This document shows positions 17,748-25,229 of a DNA stretch of 64,000 bases, piece after piece. The translations under genes were made by a program, and so were the position numbers. This stretch comes from Streptomyces sp. CA-210063 (lineage in GTDB: Bacteria > Actinomycetota > Actinomycetes > Streptomycetales > Streptomycetaceae). Where the stretch lies: contig NZ_CP102512.1 of assembly GCF_024612015.1 (NCBI RefSeq), positions 9,114,001 through 9,178,000 of the forward strand, given 5' to 3'. Position 1 is the stretch's first letter. Every line of letters begins with the position of its first letter. Under the pieces are notes generated by a model. That model made no database searches and was not told the origin of the DNA. It was given only the letters and a program-made list of their open reading frames with translations.

Positions 17748-17754
17748 CGTCGGA

Positions 17755-18360
17755 TCAGGGGCGGACTTCCTCCCGCACGAGCCCGGCCACGTGGTCGGTG
17801 ATCGTGTCGAGGATGTCCGTCCAGGCCGCGTCGTCACCCAGGACCAGGAAGTTCAGGGTGAGGCCGTCCGTCATGGCGGCCAGGTAGCGGGCCAGGACGG
17901 GGACGGGAACGGCCAGTTCGAACCCCACGGACTGCCGCAACTGCTCGATCAGGTCGGCATAGGTCTCGCAGTACATCTCGTACTGCCGTCGCGCCAGATG
18001 CTCGAACCCGGGCTCCCGCAGGGCGTACTGGGTCAGCTCGTAGGTGAGCATGTGCTCGCCCGGGTGGGCGGAGACATGGTCCCAGTACGCCTGGAAACCG
18101 GCCCGGACGGTCTCCCTGAGCGTCTCCCGGGGGCGGATCGCCTCCCGTACCAGCGTCACGTAGTGGCCGGTGATGGTGGTGATGACGGACTCGATCAGCT
18201 CCTGCTTCGAGTGGAAGCAGTAGTGGAAGACGCTCAGTGACACGCCTGCCTCGGCCGCGATGGACCGGGTCGTCGTCCTGGGGACGCCGTCCCGGGTCAT
18301 CGCGCGGATCGCCGCCTCGGTGAGCTGTCTGCGCCGCTCGGCCGACGGCAAGCGTGCCAT
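17755..18360 (-). CDS. TetR/AcrR-family regulator
   Basis: 201 residues. The N-terminal HTH (RRRQLTEAAIRAMTRDGVPR, TTTRSIAAEAGVSLSVFHYC) is typical of TetR repressors, and the remainder is an all-helical ligand pocket. It is encoded 36 bp downstream of the M19-type secreted dipeptidase gene on the same strand. It may control its own transcription and that of a neighbour; no clear operator was located. Confidence 0.92.
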   Translation of the reverse strand: MARLPSAERRRQLTEAAIRAMTRDGVPRTTTRSIAAEAGVSLSVFHYCFHSKQELIESVITTITGHYVTLVREAIRPRETLRETVRAGFQAYWDHVSAHPGEHMLTYELTQYALREPGFEHLARRQYEMYCETYADLIEQLRQSVGFELAVPVPVLARYLAAMTDGLTLNFLVLGDDAAWTDILDTITDHVAGLVREEVRP

Positions 18361-18396
18361 GTGGATTCCCTTCCCCCGTGTGCCCCGTACCCGCGG

Positions 18397-20460
18397 TCAG
18401 CTGCTGTAGACGCCGACCTCGTGGAGGGAGTAACCCCAGTCGGTGCCGCGGTCCGTCCCCAGCATCCGAACATATCTGGCCGTCACGGCGGAGAACTTGG
18501 CCGTGTCCAGTCCGCCGTCACCGGCGGTCGTGGACCACACAGTCTTCCAGGTCGACCCGTCGGTCGAGACATCGACCTGGTACGCCTTGCCGTAGGCGCG
18601 CTCCCAGTCCAGGGTGACCTTCTTGATCACACGGGAGGAGCCGAGGTCCAGTTTCAGCCACTGGCTGTCGCTCCAGTCGCTCGCCCAGCGGGTGCCGCCG
18701 TCGCCGTCCACCGCCCGGCCGGGCTGGTAGCTGGTGACGGGGTTCGACTCGGACGAACTGGCCGTCGCCGTCACGCCCTTGGCGAGGTTCACGCCCGCCC
18801 GGTGGTCCTCCGAGGAGCTCCACGTGCCGAGATAGGACTCGGCGCCCCGGAAGAGGTCGTCCACGACGCCCTGGCCGCCGACGAGCCGGATGTCCTCGAT
18901 CCAGTCCGGGACCATGCCGACATGGGCGGCGCCGTCGGTGTTGTAGTTCCACGTCCGCGAGCCGGTGGTCTGCTTGGCGATGGTGGAGCCGCCGTCGACG
19001 CTCTTGAAGGGATACGTCACCGGGTTCGAGGTGTCGGCGCCGCGCGGGGCGGGGTGGTCGCCGATGCCGTTGAAGTCGGTGCCGTAGCCGTAGCCCACGT
19101 TGTATTTGGTCCGCAGGGCGTCCGTGCGCTCGGCCTCCTCGCTGAACTCCTCCGAGCCGTGCATGTACTGGGCGACGAAACCGCCGAGGGAGTAGACGCG
19201 CTCGGTCCAGTTCAGGTCCATCCAGCTGTGCGAGGACAGCACGCCCGGGTAGGACTCGGCCTCGAAGATGTCGAGGACGGCGCCGGTGGCCTTGACGCTC
19301 ATGTGGTCGATCTCGAGCATCATCTTGCGCTGCATCATGCCGCGCACCGCGTACTCGCCGAGATCGGTGAGCCCGCGCACGTTGCACTGCGCGTCCTCGT
19401 CGTACTCCGGCACCTCGGTGCCCTCCGGCAGGTCCTCCTCGGCCTCCGTGGACGCCTCACCGATCGGGTTGTCCTTCTGCGCGCCCGTGCACTTCTCCGT
19501 CTGCCAGAACGTGCCGGTCGACAGGAACTGGCCGACGTTGATCGCCGTACCGAGACCGTGCTCGTCGAAGCGGACACCGCAGAGCGCGTTGTCGAACTTG
19601 TGGCACAGGAACATGCTGCGCACACCCAGGTCGTACAGCTCGTCCAGGCCCTTGTCGATGTCCTCCTTGCCGCACTGGGCGACGTCGAGGATCTGCTTGC
19701 AGCCGAACGGCTCGGAGGTCTCCACGCCCAGGACGACGGCGAGCTTGCCCTGTGCGATGACGTCGCGGGCCTGCGCGCTGTCGAGGACGATCCGGAACCA
19801 GCCCTTGCCGGCACCGCCGTACTGCGCGTCGATGTAGTCCTGCAGGTCGTACGTCAGCTTCGCCTGGAGCCGGATCGACGTCATCTCGTCGCAACCGCGG
19901 TCCTTGAACGGGTAGATCGAGCAGATCATGCCGTTGGTCACCAGGTCGTTGACCAGCACGCGCTGGCCGCCGCGCCAGGCGCGCTCGATCCAGGCGTAGT
20001 AGTTGGCCTGGTGGGTCATCGAGTCGTAGGCCGGCCAGTCCTTGAACGTCGGGTAGCCGACCGGGTCGTGCTTGCCGTCGCCGCCGTGGGTGATGTAGTC
20101 GAAGAGCGCGAGGCTGCCGTCGGGGTAGTGCTCGGGGCAGTCCTTGAGCGCGTCGGCGATGCCGGACGTCGAGAACACCTTGCCGCAGATGAGCCGGCCG
20201 CCGAACGCCTCGTTGGAGAACAGGTGGTTGTGCGCGTCCACGAACCCGCGCACGTCGCCCGCCGAGTCGGTCCCCTTGAACGGCTCGCCGGTGACGTTGA
20301 TCTGGGAGTCGGGCGAGGGACGGGAGGTGGGCAGCCACCAGTCGCCGGTCGCGGCCGAACTGGACGACGGGCTGAGCAGCATGCCCATCGCGGTGAGGAA
20401 CAGCGCCAGCACCATGAGGGGTCTGCGTCTGCGGTGGGCGCGTGGAGTCCTGGTCATCAC
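18397..20460 (-). CDS. Secreted metallo-dependent hydrolase (M19 dipeptidase-like) with discoidin domain
   Basis: 687 residues. A basic signal peptide (HRRRRPLMVLALFLTAMGML) leads to a TIM-barrel hydrolase with FVDAHNHLFSN (metal-binding HxH), MLEIDHMSVKATGAVLD, LSSHSWMDLN and YGYGTDFNGIGDHP, a pattern like membrane dipeptidases of family M19. From about residue 565 a discoidin (F5/8 type C) beta-sandwich begins (GVTATASSSESNP, DGDGGTRWASDWSDSQWLKL), which usually binds carbohydrate or surfaces. The combination suggests a secreted hydrolase targeted to a polymer; the substrate is unknown. Confidence 0.85.
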   Translation of the reverse strand: MMTRTPRAHRRRRPLMVLALFLTAMGMLLSPSSSSAATGDWWLPTSRPSPDSQINVTGEPFKGTDSAGDVRGFVDAHNHLFSNEAFGGRLICGKVFSTSGIADALKDCPEHYPDGSLALFDYITHGGDGKHDPVGYPTFKDWPAYDSMTHQANYYAWIERAWRGGQRVLVNDLVTNGMICSIYPFKDRGCDEMTSIRLQAKLTYDLQDYIDAQYGGAGKGWFRIVLDSAQARDVIAQGKLAVVLGVETSEPFGCKQILDVAQCGKEDIDKGLDELYDLGVRSMFLCHKFDNALCGVRFDEHGLGTAINVGQFLSTGTFWQTEKCTGAQKDNPIGEASTEAEEDLPEGTEVPEYDEDAQCNVRGLTDLGEYAVRGMMQRKMMLEIDHMSVKATGAVLDIFEAESYPGVLSSHSWMDLNWTERVYSLGGFVAQYMHGSEEFSEEAERTDALRTKYNVGYGYGTDFNGIGDHPAPRGADTSNPVTYPFKSVDGGSTIAKQTTGSRTWNYNTDGAAHVGMVPDWIEDIRLVGGQGVVDDLFRGAESYLGTWSSSEDHRAGVNLAKGVTATASSSESNPVTSYQPGRAVDGDGGTRWASDWSDSQWLKLDLGSSRVIKKVTLDWERAYGKAYQVDVSTDGSTWKTVWSTTAGDGGLDTAKFSAVTARYVRMLGTDRGTDWGYSLHEVGVYSS

Positions 20461-20700
20461 TCACGTCCTCGGTCGGGGGGATGCGCGGTCGATCGGCCAG
20501 ACCGTTCCGGGACGCGTTGAACACCCACGACGCCATAGCCCGATTGTCATGGCTGGCACAAGCGATGTGATGAGAATCGCCATTGGGGTGACCCGAGTCA
20601 ATAGTCCGGGACGGTTGACCTGATGGCGCTCGCGGCCGAACGACGGGATGACGATTCGTCAAACTCCCGTGAAAGCGAGGCGGTTGGTTCGGCCCCCGGC

Positions 20701-20838
20701 TTCACGAACCGGTGCGTACGTTCACGAAGGCATGCGTACGTTCACGAAGGCATGCGTACGTTCACGAAGGCATGCGTACGTTCATGAAGGCATGCGTACG
20801 TTCACGAAGGCGTGCGTACGTTCATGAAAGCGCGCGTA
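20701..20838. repeat. 20-bp tandem repeat array
   Basis: Five full units of TGCGTACGTTCACGAAGGCA (20713-20812, one with an internal C to T change), flanked by partial copies on both sides, fill the space between the dipeptidase gene's 5' side and the 3' end of the LacI gene. The last partial copy overlaps the LacI stop codon at 20822. Each unit contains the small palindrome CGTACG, and GCATGC forms across unit junctions. There is no spacer, so it is not a CRISPR. Confidence 0.9.
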
Positions 20839-21937
20839 CCGACTGGCGGATCACCAGCTGCGTGCTCAGCACCACGTGGTCGTCGCCCCCGAGACGCTCC
20901 TCGCGCTCCAGCGCCAACCGGACCGCCGTGCGCCCCAGATCCTCGTACGGCACCCGCACCGTGGTGAGCGCGGGAGTGAGGTCGGCGGCGAACGGGACGT
21001 CGTCGAACCCGACGAGGGAGACGTCACCCGGCACGTCGAGACCGGCCTCGCGCAGCGCGGCCAGCGCCCCGGTGGCCACCATGTCGGTGCCCGCGAAGAC
21101 CGCCGTGAACTCCAGACCGGCGGCCAGCGCCTCCCGGGTGCGCTGGTAGCCCGAGAGGCGGGTGTACGCGCCGGGGACGTCGAGCTCCTCCGCGTACGCC
21201 ACGCCGTGCGCCCGCAGGGCGTGCAGGAAGCCGTCCCGGCGCTGTTCGTTCGTGCTGAGTCCGGGGGTGCCCCCCAGGAGGAGGACGCGCCGGTGCCCGG
21301 CCGTGAGCAGATGGTCGGTGGCCTGGAAGGCGCCACCCCGGTTGTCGTACTGCACCACGGTGACCGGCAGATCGCCGGGGAGCGGCGGCCGGCCCACCAG
21401 CACCAGGCGGGAGCCCGCCGCGTCGAGCGCCGTGGCGTAGTCGGCCATGCGCCGCTGGTACGCCTCGTCCTGCACCGCCCCGCCGACGAGGACCACCGCG
21501 GCCGCGTGCTGCTCGCGCATCAGCTGCACCAGGTCGTCCTCGCGGGCGGAGTCGTCATGGGTGGCGCAGACGAGGCTCAGCCGCCCCCGGCCGGCCGCCT
21601 CCTGCTCGACCCCCGCGGCGACATGGGCGAGGGAGGGGCCGGTGATGTCCCTGATGACCAGGGCGATCGGGCCCGCGACCCGGCCGGAGAGCGCCTTGGC
21701 GTGCACGTTCACCACGTAGTGCAGCGAGTCGACGGCCGCCATGACCCGGGCCCTGGTCTCGGCGGACACTGGGTAGTTGCCGGCCAGTGTGCGGGAAACG
21801 GTTGCTAGGGACACTCCGGCCTGGGCGGCGACATCCCGAATCGTGCTGGGCCGCTCGCCGCCCGCGGTGTTGCTCCGTCGACGCCTGGCCCCATGGGGTT
21901 CGGGGCTGCTCCGGCGACCGTTTTCATTGACCGTCAC
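20822..21937 (-). CDS. LacI-family transcriptional regulator
   Basis: 371 residues. The HTH STIRDVAAQAGVSLATVSRT and hinge RVMAAVDSLHYVVN are standard LacI. The C-terminal periplasmic-binding-like domain (GPIALVIRDITGPSLAHVAA, TDHLLTAGHRRVLLLGG, VFAGTDMVATGALAALREAG, GFDDVPFAADLTPALTTVRV) should bind a sugar. A 24-bp near-perfect palindrome 63-86 nt upstream is probably its own operator. No transporter is adjacent, so its targets could be the surrounding glycoside hydrolase genes. Confidence 0.93.
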   Translation of the reverse strand: MTVNENGRRSSPEPHGARRRRSNTAGGERPSTIRDVAAQAGVSLATVSRTLAGNYPVSAETRARVMAAVDSLHYVVNVHAKALSGRVAGPIALVIRDITGPSLAHVAAGVEQEAAGRGRLSLVCATHDDSAREDDLVQLMREQHAAAVVLVGGAVQDEAYQRRMADYATALDAAGSRLVLVGRPPLPGDLPVTVVQYDNRGGAFQATDHLLTAGHRRVLLLGGTPGLSTNEQRRDGFLHALRAHGVAYAEELDVPGAYTRLSGYQRTREALAAGLEFTAVFAGTDMVATGALAALREAGLDVPGDVSLVGFDDVPFAADLTPALTTVRVPYEDLGRTAVRLALEREERLGGDDHVVLSTQLVIRQSVRALS

Positions 21938-21999
21938 GGTTCGACGTTACTGCATGGGGAGGGGAATAGTGGACCACAGTCCGGGACCCGGAGGCCCCG

Positions 22000-22023
22000 G
22001 TGACGGTAAGCGTTTACCGTCAC
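22000..22023. promoter_or_regulatory. 24-bp LacI-type operator palindrome
   Basis: GTGACGGTAAGC (22000-22011) and GTTTACCGTCAC (22012-22023) are inverted copies with one mismatch in 12. The centre (TAAGCGTTTA) matches the general LacI-family operator pattern TAAnCGnTTA. Placed between the LacI start and the divergent side, it is a likely autoregulatory site. Confidence 0.75.
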
Positions 22024-22068
22024 AGTGTCGCCCACCCCGCGTCTCGGTTGCGCCGCCGTCGCGCCGGA

Positions 22069-22467
22069 TCAGGCCGACGGGTCGCCGGCCGTGCCGGTGG
22101 CGGTCGCCGTGGCGGTGGCGTTGGTGCTTTCCGGGCTGGTGGCGGGTCCCGGTACGGCGGGGAGCGGGGCCGGGGTGCGGCGGCGGCCCGCCAGGCGGCA
22201 GCCGAGGCAGTCGGGGTGACCGCCGTGTGCGGAGCGGTCGCGGGCCCGGAGGCTCCACTGGTCCCGGGGGCGCGGGCCCGGCGGCTTGCCCCAACCGGCG
22301 AGGTGGAGGCCCCAGGTGACCAGGAGCGCGAGTACCGACACGGCGACGCCCAGCCCGAACCCCGGTGTCCAGCCGCAGACGCCCAGGCCGAGTGCCGTGG
22401 CCCCGGCCGTGCCGATGGCCGTACCGGTCCAGCCGGCGACGGTGTGGCCCTCGTCGTAAAGACTCAC
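22069..22467 (-). CDS. Small membrane protein with HxxxCxxC motif
   Basis: 132 residues from a GTG at 22467 with GGGGAG seven bases upstream. Two hydrophobic segments (about 9-27 and 33-54) are followed by a cytoplasmic part with GHPDCLGCRLAGRRR, a possible metal-binding HxxxCxxC, and a low-complexity Thr/Ala tail. I recall similar small proteins in Streptomyces but know of no function. It is divergent from the MarR gene, 116 bp away. Confidence 0.65.
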   Translation of the reverse strand: MSLYDEGHTVAGWTGTAIGTAGATALGLGVCGWTPGFGLGVAVSVLALLVTWGLHLAGWGKPPGPRPRDQWSLRARDRSAHGGHPDCLGCRLAGRRRTPAPLPAVPGPATSPESTNATATATATGTAGDPSA

Positions 22468-22583
22468 GTGTCTGCTCCCCTCGCGCGCCGTGCTGTGCCA
22501 CGGCACGCCGCAGCCACGCCCACGGCGCCGGACTATGATGTCTTAGCAAGTAAGGAAATTAGCCTGCCCCGGAGGCAAGGGCA

Positions 22584-23045
22584 ATGGAGGCCGACCGCAG
22601 CCCCACCGTCCCCGACGCGATCAGTGCCATGGACGGCCTGATCGCGACGATGATCGTCGGTCAGCAGGAGTTCGCCCGGAATCTCGGGCTCAGCGTCACG
22701 GACCTCGTCTGCTTCGCGTACGTCCTGGAGGCCGGGGACACCCCGGTCACCGCCGGTGATCTGGCCGGGCGCGCGCATGTCACCACGGGGGCGGTGACCG
22801 GCATCCTCAACCGTCTGGAGCGCGGCGGTTTCGTGACCCGGCAGCCGGACCCCGCCGACCGGCGCCGGGTCCGCGTGGTCGCGGTCCCGGACGCCGCCGA
22901 GCGGGTGGTGGCCGTCTACGGCCCGTTCTACGCCCGCCTCGCCGCACTCTTCGGTGCGTACTCGGCCGACGAACTCGCCCTGCTCGTCGACTGGTTCACG
23001 CGCGCGGGTGAGCTGGCGCGCGGGTATCTGGACGAGTCCTGCTGA
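22584..23045 (+). CDS. MarR-family regulator
   Basis: 153 residues. The winged helix is visible in PVTAGDLAGRAHVTTGAVTG, ILNRLERGGFVTRQPDPADR and RRVRVVAVPDAA, the DRR element being the classic MarR wing. Start at 22584 with a purine-rich CCGGAGGCAAGGGCA region upstream. The AT-rich stretch CTTAGCAAGTAAGGAAATTAG at 22543-22563 just ahead is a plausible operator or promoter, being unusually AT-rich for this genome. Confidence 0.9.
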   Translation: MEADRSPTVPDAISAMDGLIATMIVGQQEFARNLGLSVTDLVCFAYVLEAGDTPVTAGDLAGRAHVTTGAVTGILNRLERGGFVTRQPDPADRRRVRVVAVPDAAERVVAVYGPFYARLAALFGAYSADELALLVDWFTRAGELARGYLDESC

Positions 23046-23082
23046 GCGCTCCGCCGGAGGCGCGGTGTCGAAGTCGCGGGCC

Positions 23083-23152
23083 GGTGGGGGCTGGTCGTGC
23101 CCATGCGGCGGAGCCGCATATCGAACAGCCCGGCGCCCCCTACGGGGCGCCC
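23083..23152. repeat. Dispersed repeat, second family (copy 1)
   Basis: GGTGGGGGCTGGTCGTGCCC, then a hairpin TGCGGCGGAGCCGCA, then ATCGAACAGCCCGGCGCCCC. The same arrangement occurs inverted at 60231-60299. The GGGGGCTGGTCG head is shared with the palindrome at 6638-6757, so the two families are related. It follows the MarR gene. Confidence 0.7.
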
Positions 23153-23254
23153 TACCGCACCGGACTTCGCCAAGGCCGCTGAGGGCGGGCCCTTCTGCCG
23201 CTGTCGCCGGGGGCGTCCCTCGCCGGATCGGGCGCGGCGGGTCGGGACAGCGGT

Positions 23255-23384
23255 GCCGTCGATCCCCTGGTGCTCGCGGGCGGTGCGTGCCCTCGCCGAC
23301 GGGTGGGTGGCCGAGGGGCTGTTCGGCGGGGCCGAGCGGGACGCGGTCGTCGCGGCGGCGGTCACGGCGAACCTCGGGCACTGA
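23255..23384 (+). pseudogene. Possible 3' fragment of an unidentified gene
   Basis: A reading frame ending at 23384 encodes AVRALADGWVAEGLFGGAER then DAVVAAAVTANLGH. This is compositionally protein-like and has a natural stop, but the frame upstream runs into repeat DNA and no start with a ribosome site fits. I could not assign a family. The stretch 23046-23254 otherwise holds only the dispersed repeat. Confidence 0.25.
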
Positions 23385-23426
23385 ACACGCGCGAAGGGTT
23401 GACGTGTACTTGCCGAAATGGGTTTA

Positions 23427-23440
23427 TGGGAGCGCTCCCA
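23427..23440. promoter_or_regulatory. CebR-type operator (cellulose/cellobiose box)
   Basis: A perfect TGGGAGCGCTCCCA, the published consensus of the Streptomyces CebR / Thermobifida CelR repressor site, lies 61 nt before the mannanase start. A TTGACG at 23399-23404 with a poor -10 overlapping the box (TTTATG) suggests repression by promoter occlusion. A second identical box lies at 56938. Confidence 0.92.
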
Positions 23441-23501
23441 TCGCCACCCCCACACTCTTGACGCCTGAGATTCCCGGCGCCCACCCCCACCTGGAGCCGC
23501 A

Positions 23502-25175
23502 ATGAGAACTGTGAGAAGGACCCAGCGGAGGAACCCCTTAGCAACCCTCCTGGCCGGACTCGCGAGCCTGATCGGGCTCACGCTCCTCGGTGTCCTCGCC
23601 CCGGCCGCCGCCCAGGCCCGGTCGGCCCCCGACACCCTCGCCACCGGCCTGCACATCAGCGACGGCCGGCTGCTGGAGGGCAACGGCAACGATTTCGTGA
23701 TGCGCGGCGTCAACCACGCCCACACCTGGTACCCGGGTGAGACGCAGTCGTTGGCCGACATCAAGGCGCTGGGCGCCAACACCGTCCGCGTCGTCCTCTC
23801 CGACGGGCACCGCTGGGCCGAGAACAGCCCGGCCGACGTGGCGAACGTCGTCGCCCAGTGCAAGGCCAACCGGCTCATCTGCGTCCTGGAGGTGCACGAC
23901 ACCACCGGATACGGCGAGGAGGCCGCGGCCGGGACGCTCGACCACGCGGCCGACTACTGGATCGGCCTCAAGGACGTCCTCGCCGGCGAGGAGAACTACG
24001 TCATCGTCAACATCGGCAACGAGCCCTGGGGCAACACCAACCCCGAAGGCTGGACCGCCCCCACCATCGCCGCCGTGCAGAAGCTGCGGGCCGCCGGCTT
24101 CGAGCACACGATCATGGTGGACGCGCCCAACTGGGGCCAGGACTGGCAGGGCGTCATGCGCGCCAACGCCCAGTCCGTGTACGACGCCGACACCACCGGC
24201 AACCTGATCTTCTCGATCCACATGTACAGCGTCTTCGACACGGCAGCCGAGATCACCGATTATCTGGGCGCCTTCGTGAACGCCGGACTGCCCATTCTCA
24301 TCGGCGAGTTCGGCGGTCCCGCCGACCAGTGGGGCGACCCGGACGAGGACACCATGATGGCCACCGCCGAGCGGCTGGATCTCGGCTACCTCGCCTGGTC
24401 CTGGAGCGGCAACACCGACCCGGTCCTCGATCTGTCGATCGGCTTCGACCCCACGCAGCTCAGCGCCTGGGGCCGGCGCATCTTCAACGGCGCCAACGGC
24501 ATCGCGCAGACCGCCGAGGAAGCCACCGTCTTCGGCGGCGGCAACCCGGGCGACACCCAGGCCCCGACCACCCCCGGCACCCCGACCGCCTCCGCCGTGA
24601 CGGCCACGTCCGCCACCCTCTCCTGGACCGCCGCCACGGACAACGTCGGCGTCACCGGGTACGACATCGTCCGGGTGAGCGGCACCACCGAGACCAAGCT
24701 GGCGGCCTCCACCACCACCTCCGTCACCCTGACCGGCCTCACCGCCGACACGGCCTACACCTTCGCCGTCTACGCCCGTGACGCGGCCGGCAACCGCTCG
24801 GCCCGCTCGGCCACCGTGAACGTCACCACCGAGGAGGGCGGCAGCACACCCGGCGGGAACTGCTCCGTCGCCTACCGCGCCACCAACGAGTGGCAGGGCG
24901 GCTTCCAGGGCGAGATCGTCATCCGCAACACGGGCACCACCGCCATCAGCGGCTGGACCCTCGCCTTCACGTTCGCCAACGGCCAGACGATCACCAACAT
25001 GTGGGGCGGGACTCCCACCCAGAGTGGTGGCTCGGTGAGCGTGACTCCCGCTTCCTACACCTCCACCATCCCCGCCGCGGGCTCCGTGACGGTCGGGTTC
25101 ATCGGCAGCAAGGGGACGACGAACACCGCACCGACCGCGTTCACGCTCAACGGGGCAACCTGCGCGAGCAGTTGA
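23502..25175 (+). CDS. manA: Secreted endo-beta-1,4-mannanase (GH5) with FN3 and CBM2
   Basis: 557 residues. Signal peptide 1-40 (ends AAAQARS). The GH5 catalytic domain (about 46-345) opens with GLHISDGRLLEGNGNDFVMR and has the acid/base Glu174 in NIGNEPWGN and the nucleophile Glu269 in LIGEFGG; the overall phrase set (NHAHTWYPG, HDTTGYGEE, MVDAPNWGQDWQG) is that of actinobacterial mannanases. An FN3 module (about 352-438) and a family 2 cellulose-binding module (about 455-557, bounded by two cysteines) follow. The CebR box upstream fits induction on cellulosic plant wall. It converges with the GH30 gene over a 14-bp terminator stem. Confidence 0.93.
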   Translation: MRTVRRTQRRNPLATLLAGLASLIGLTLLGVLAPAAAQARSAPDTLATGLHISDGRLLEGNGNDFVMRGVNHAHTWYPGETQSLADIKALGANTVRVVLSDGHRWAENSPADVANVVAQCKANRLICVLEVHDTTGYGEEAAAGTLDHAADYWIGLKDVLAGEENYVIVNIGNEPWGNTNPEGWTAPTIAAVQKLRAAGFEHTIMVDAPNWGQDWQGVMRANAQSVYDADTTGNLIFSIHMYSVFDTAAEITDYLGAFVNAGLPILIGEFGGPADQWGDPDEDTMMATAERLDLGYLAWSWSGNTDPVLDLSIGFDPTQLSAWGRRIFNGANGIAQTAEEATVFGGGNPGDTQAPTTPGTPTASAVTATSATLSWTAATDNVGVTGYDIVRVSGTTETKLAASTTTSVTLTGLTADTAYTFAVYARDAAGNRSARSATVNVTTEEGGSTPGGNCSVAYRATNEWQGGFQGEIVIRNTGTTAISGWTLAFTFANGQTITNMWGGTPTQSGGSVSVTPASYTSTIPAAGSVTVGFIGSKGTTNTAPTAFTLNGATCASS

Positions 25176-25191
25176 CCGACCTGTTCGAAGC

Positions 25192-25226
25192 GACCGGCGG
25201 GGGCCCGCTCGTGGCCCCCGCCGGTC
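25192..25226. terminator. Bidirectional terminator between convergent glycosidase genes
   Basis: GACCGGCGGGGGCC (25192-25205) pairs perfectly with GGCCCCCGCCGGTC (25213-25226), 14 bp with a 7-nt loop, centred between the mannanase and GH30 stops. Confidence 0.88.
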
Positions 25227-25229
25227 ACG

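Noticed and set aside
18361..20520. Long plus-strand frame of about 719 codons opposite the dipeptidase gene
   Set aside because: It is an antisense shadow caused by GC-rich third positions; no ribosome site or domain.
20701..20838. CRISPR array
   Set aside because: Units are directly adjacent with no spacers and no cas genes are present.
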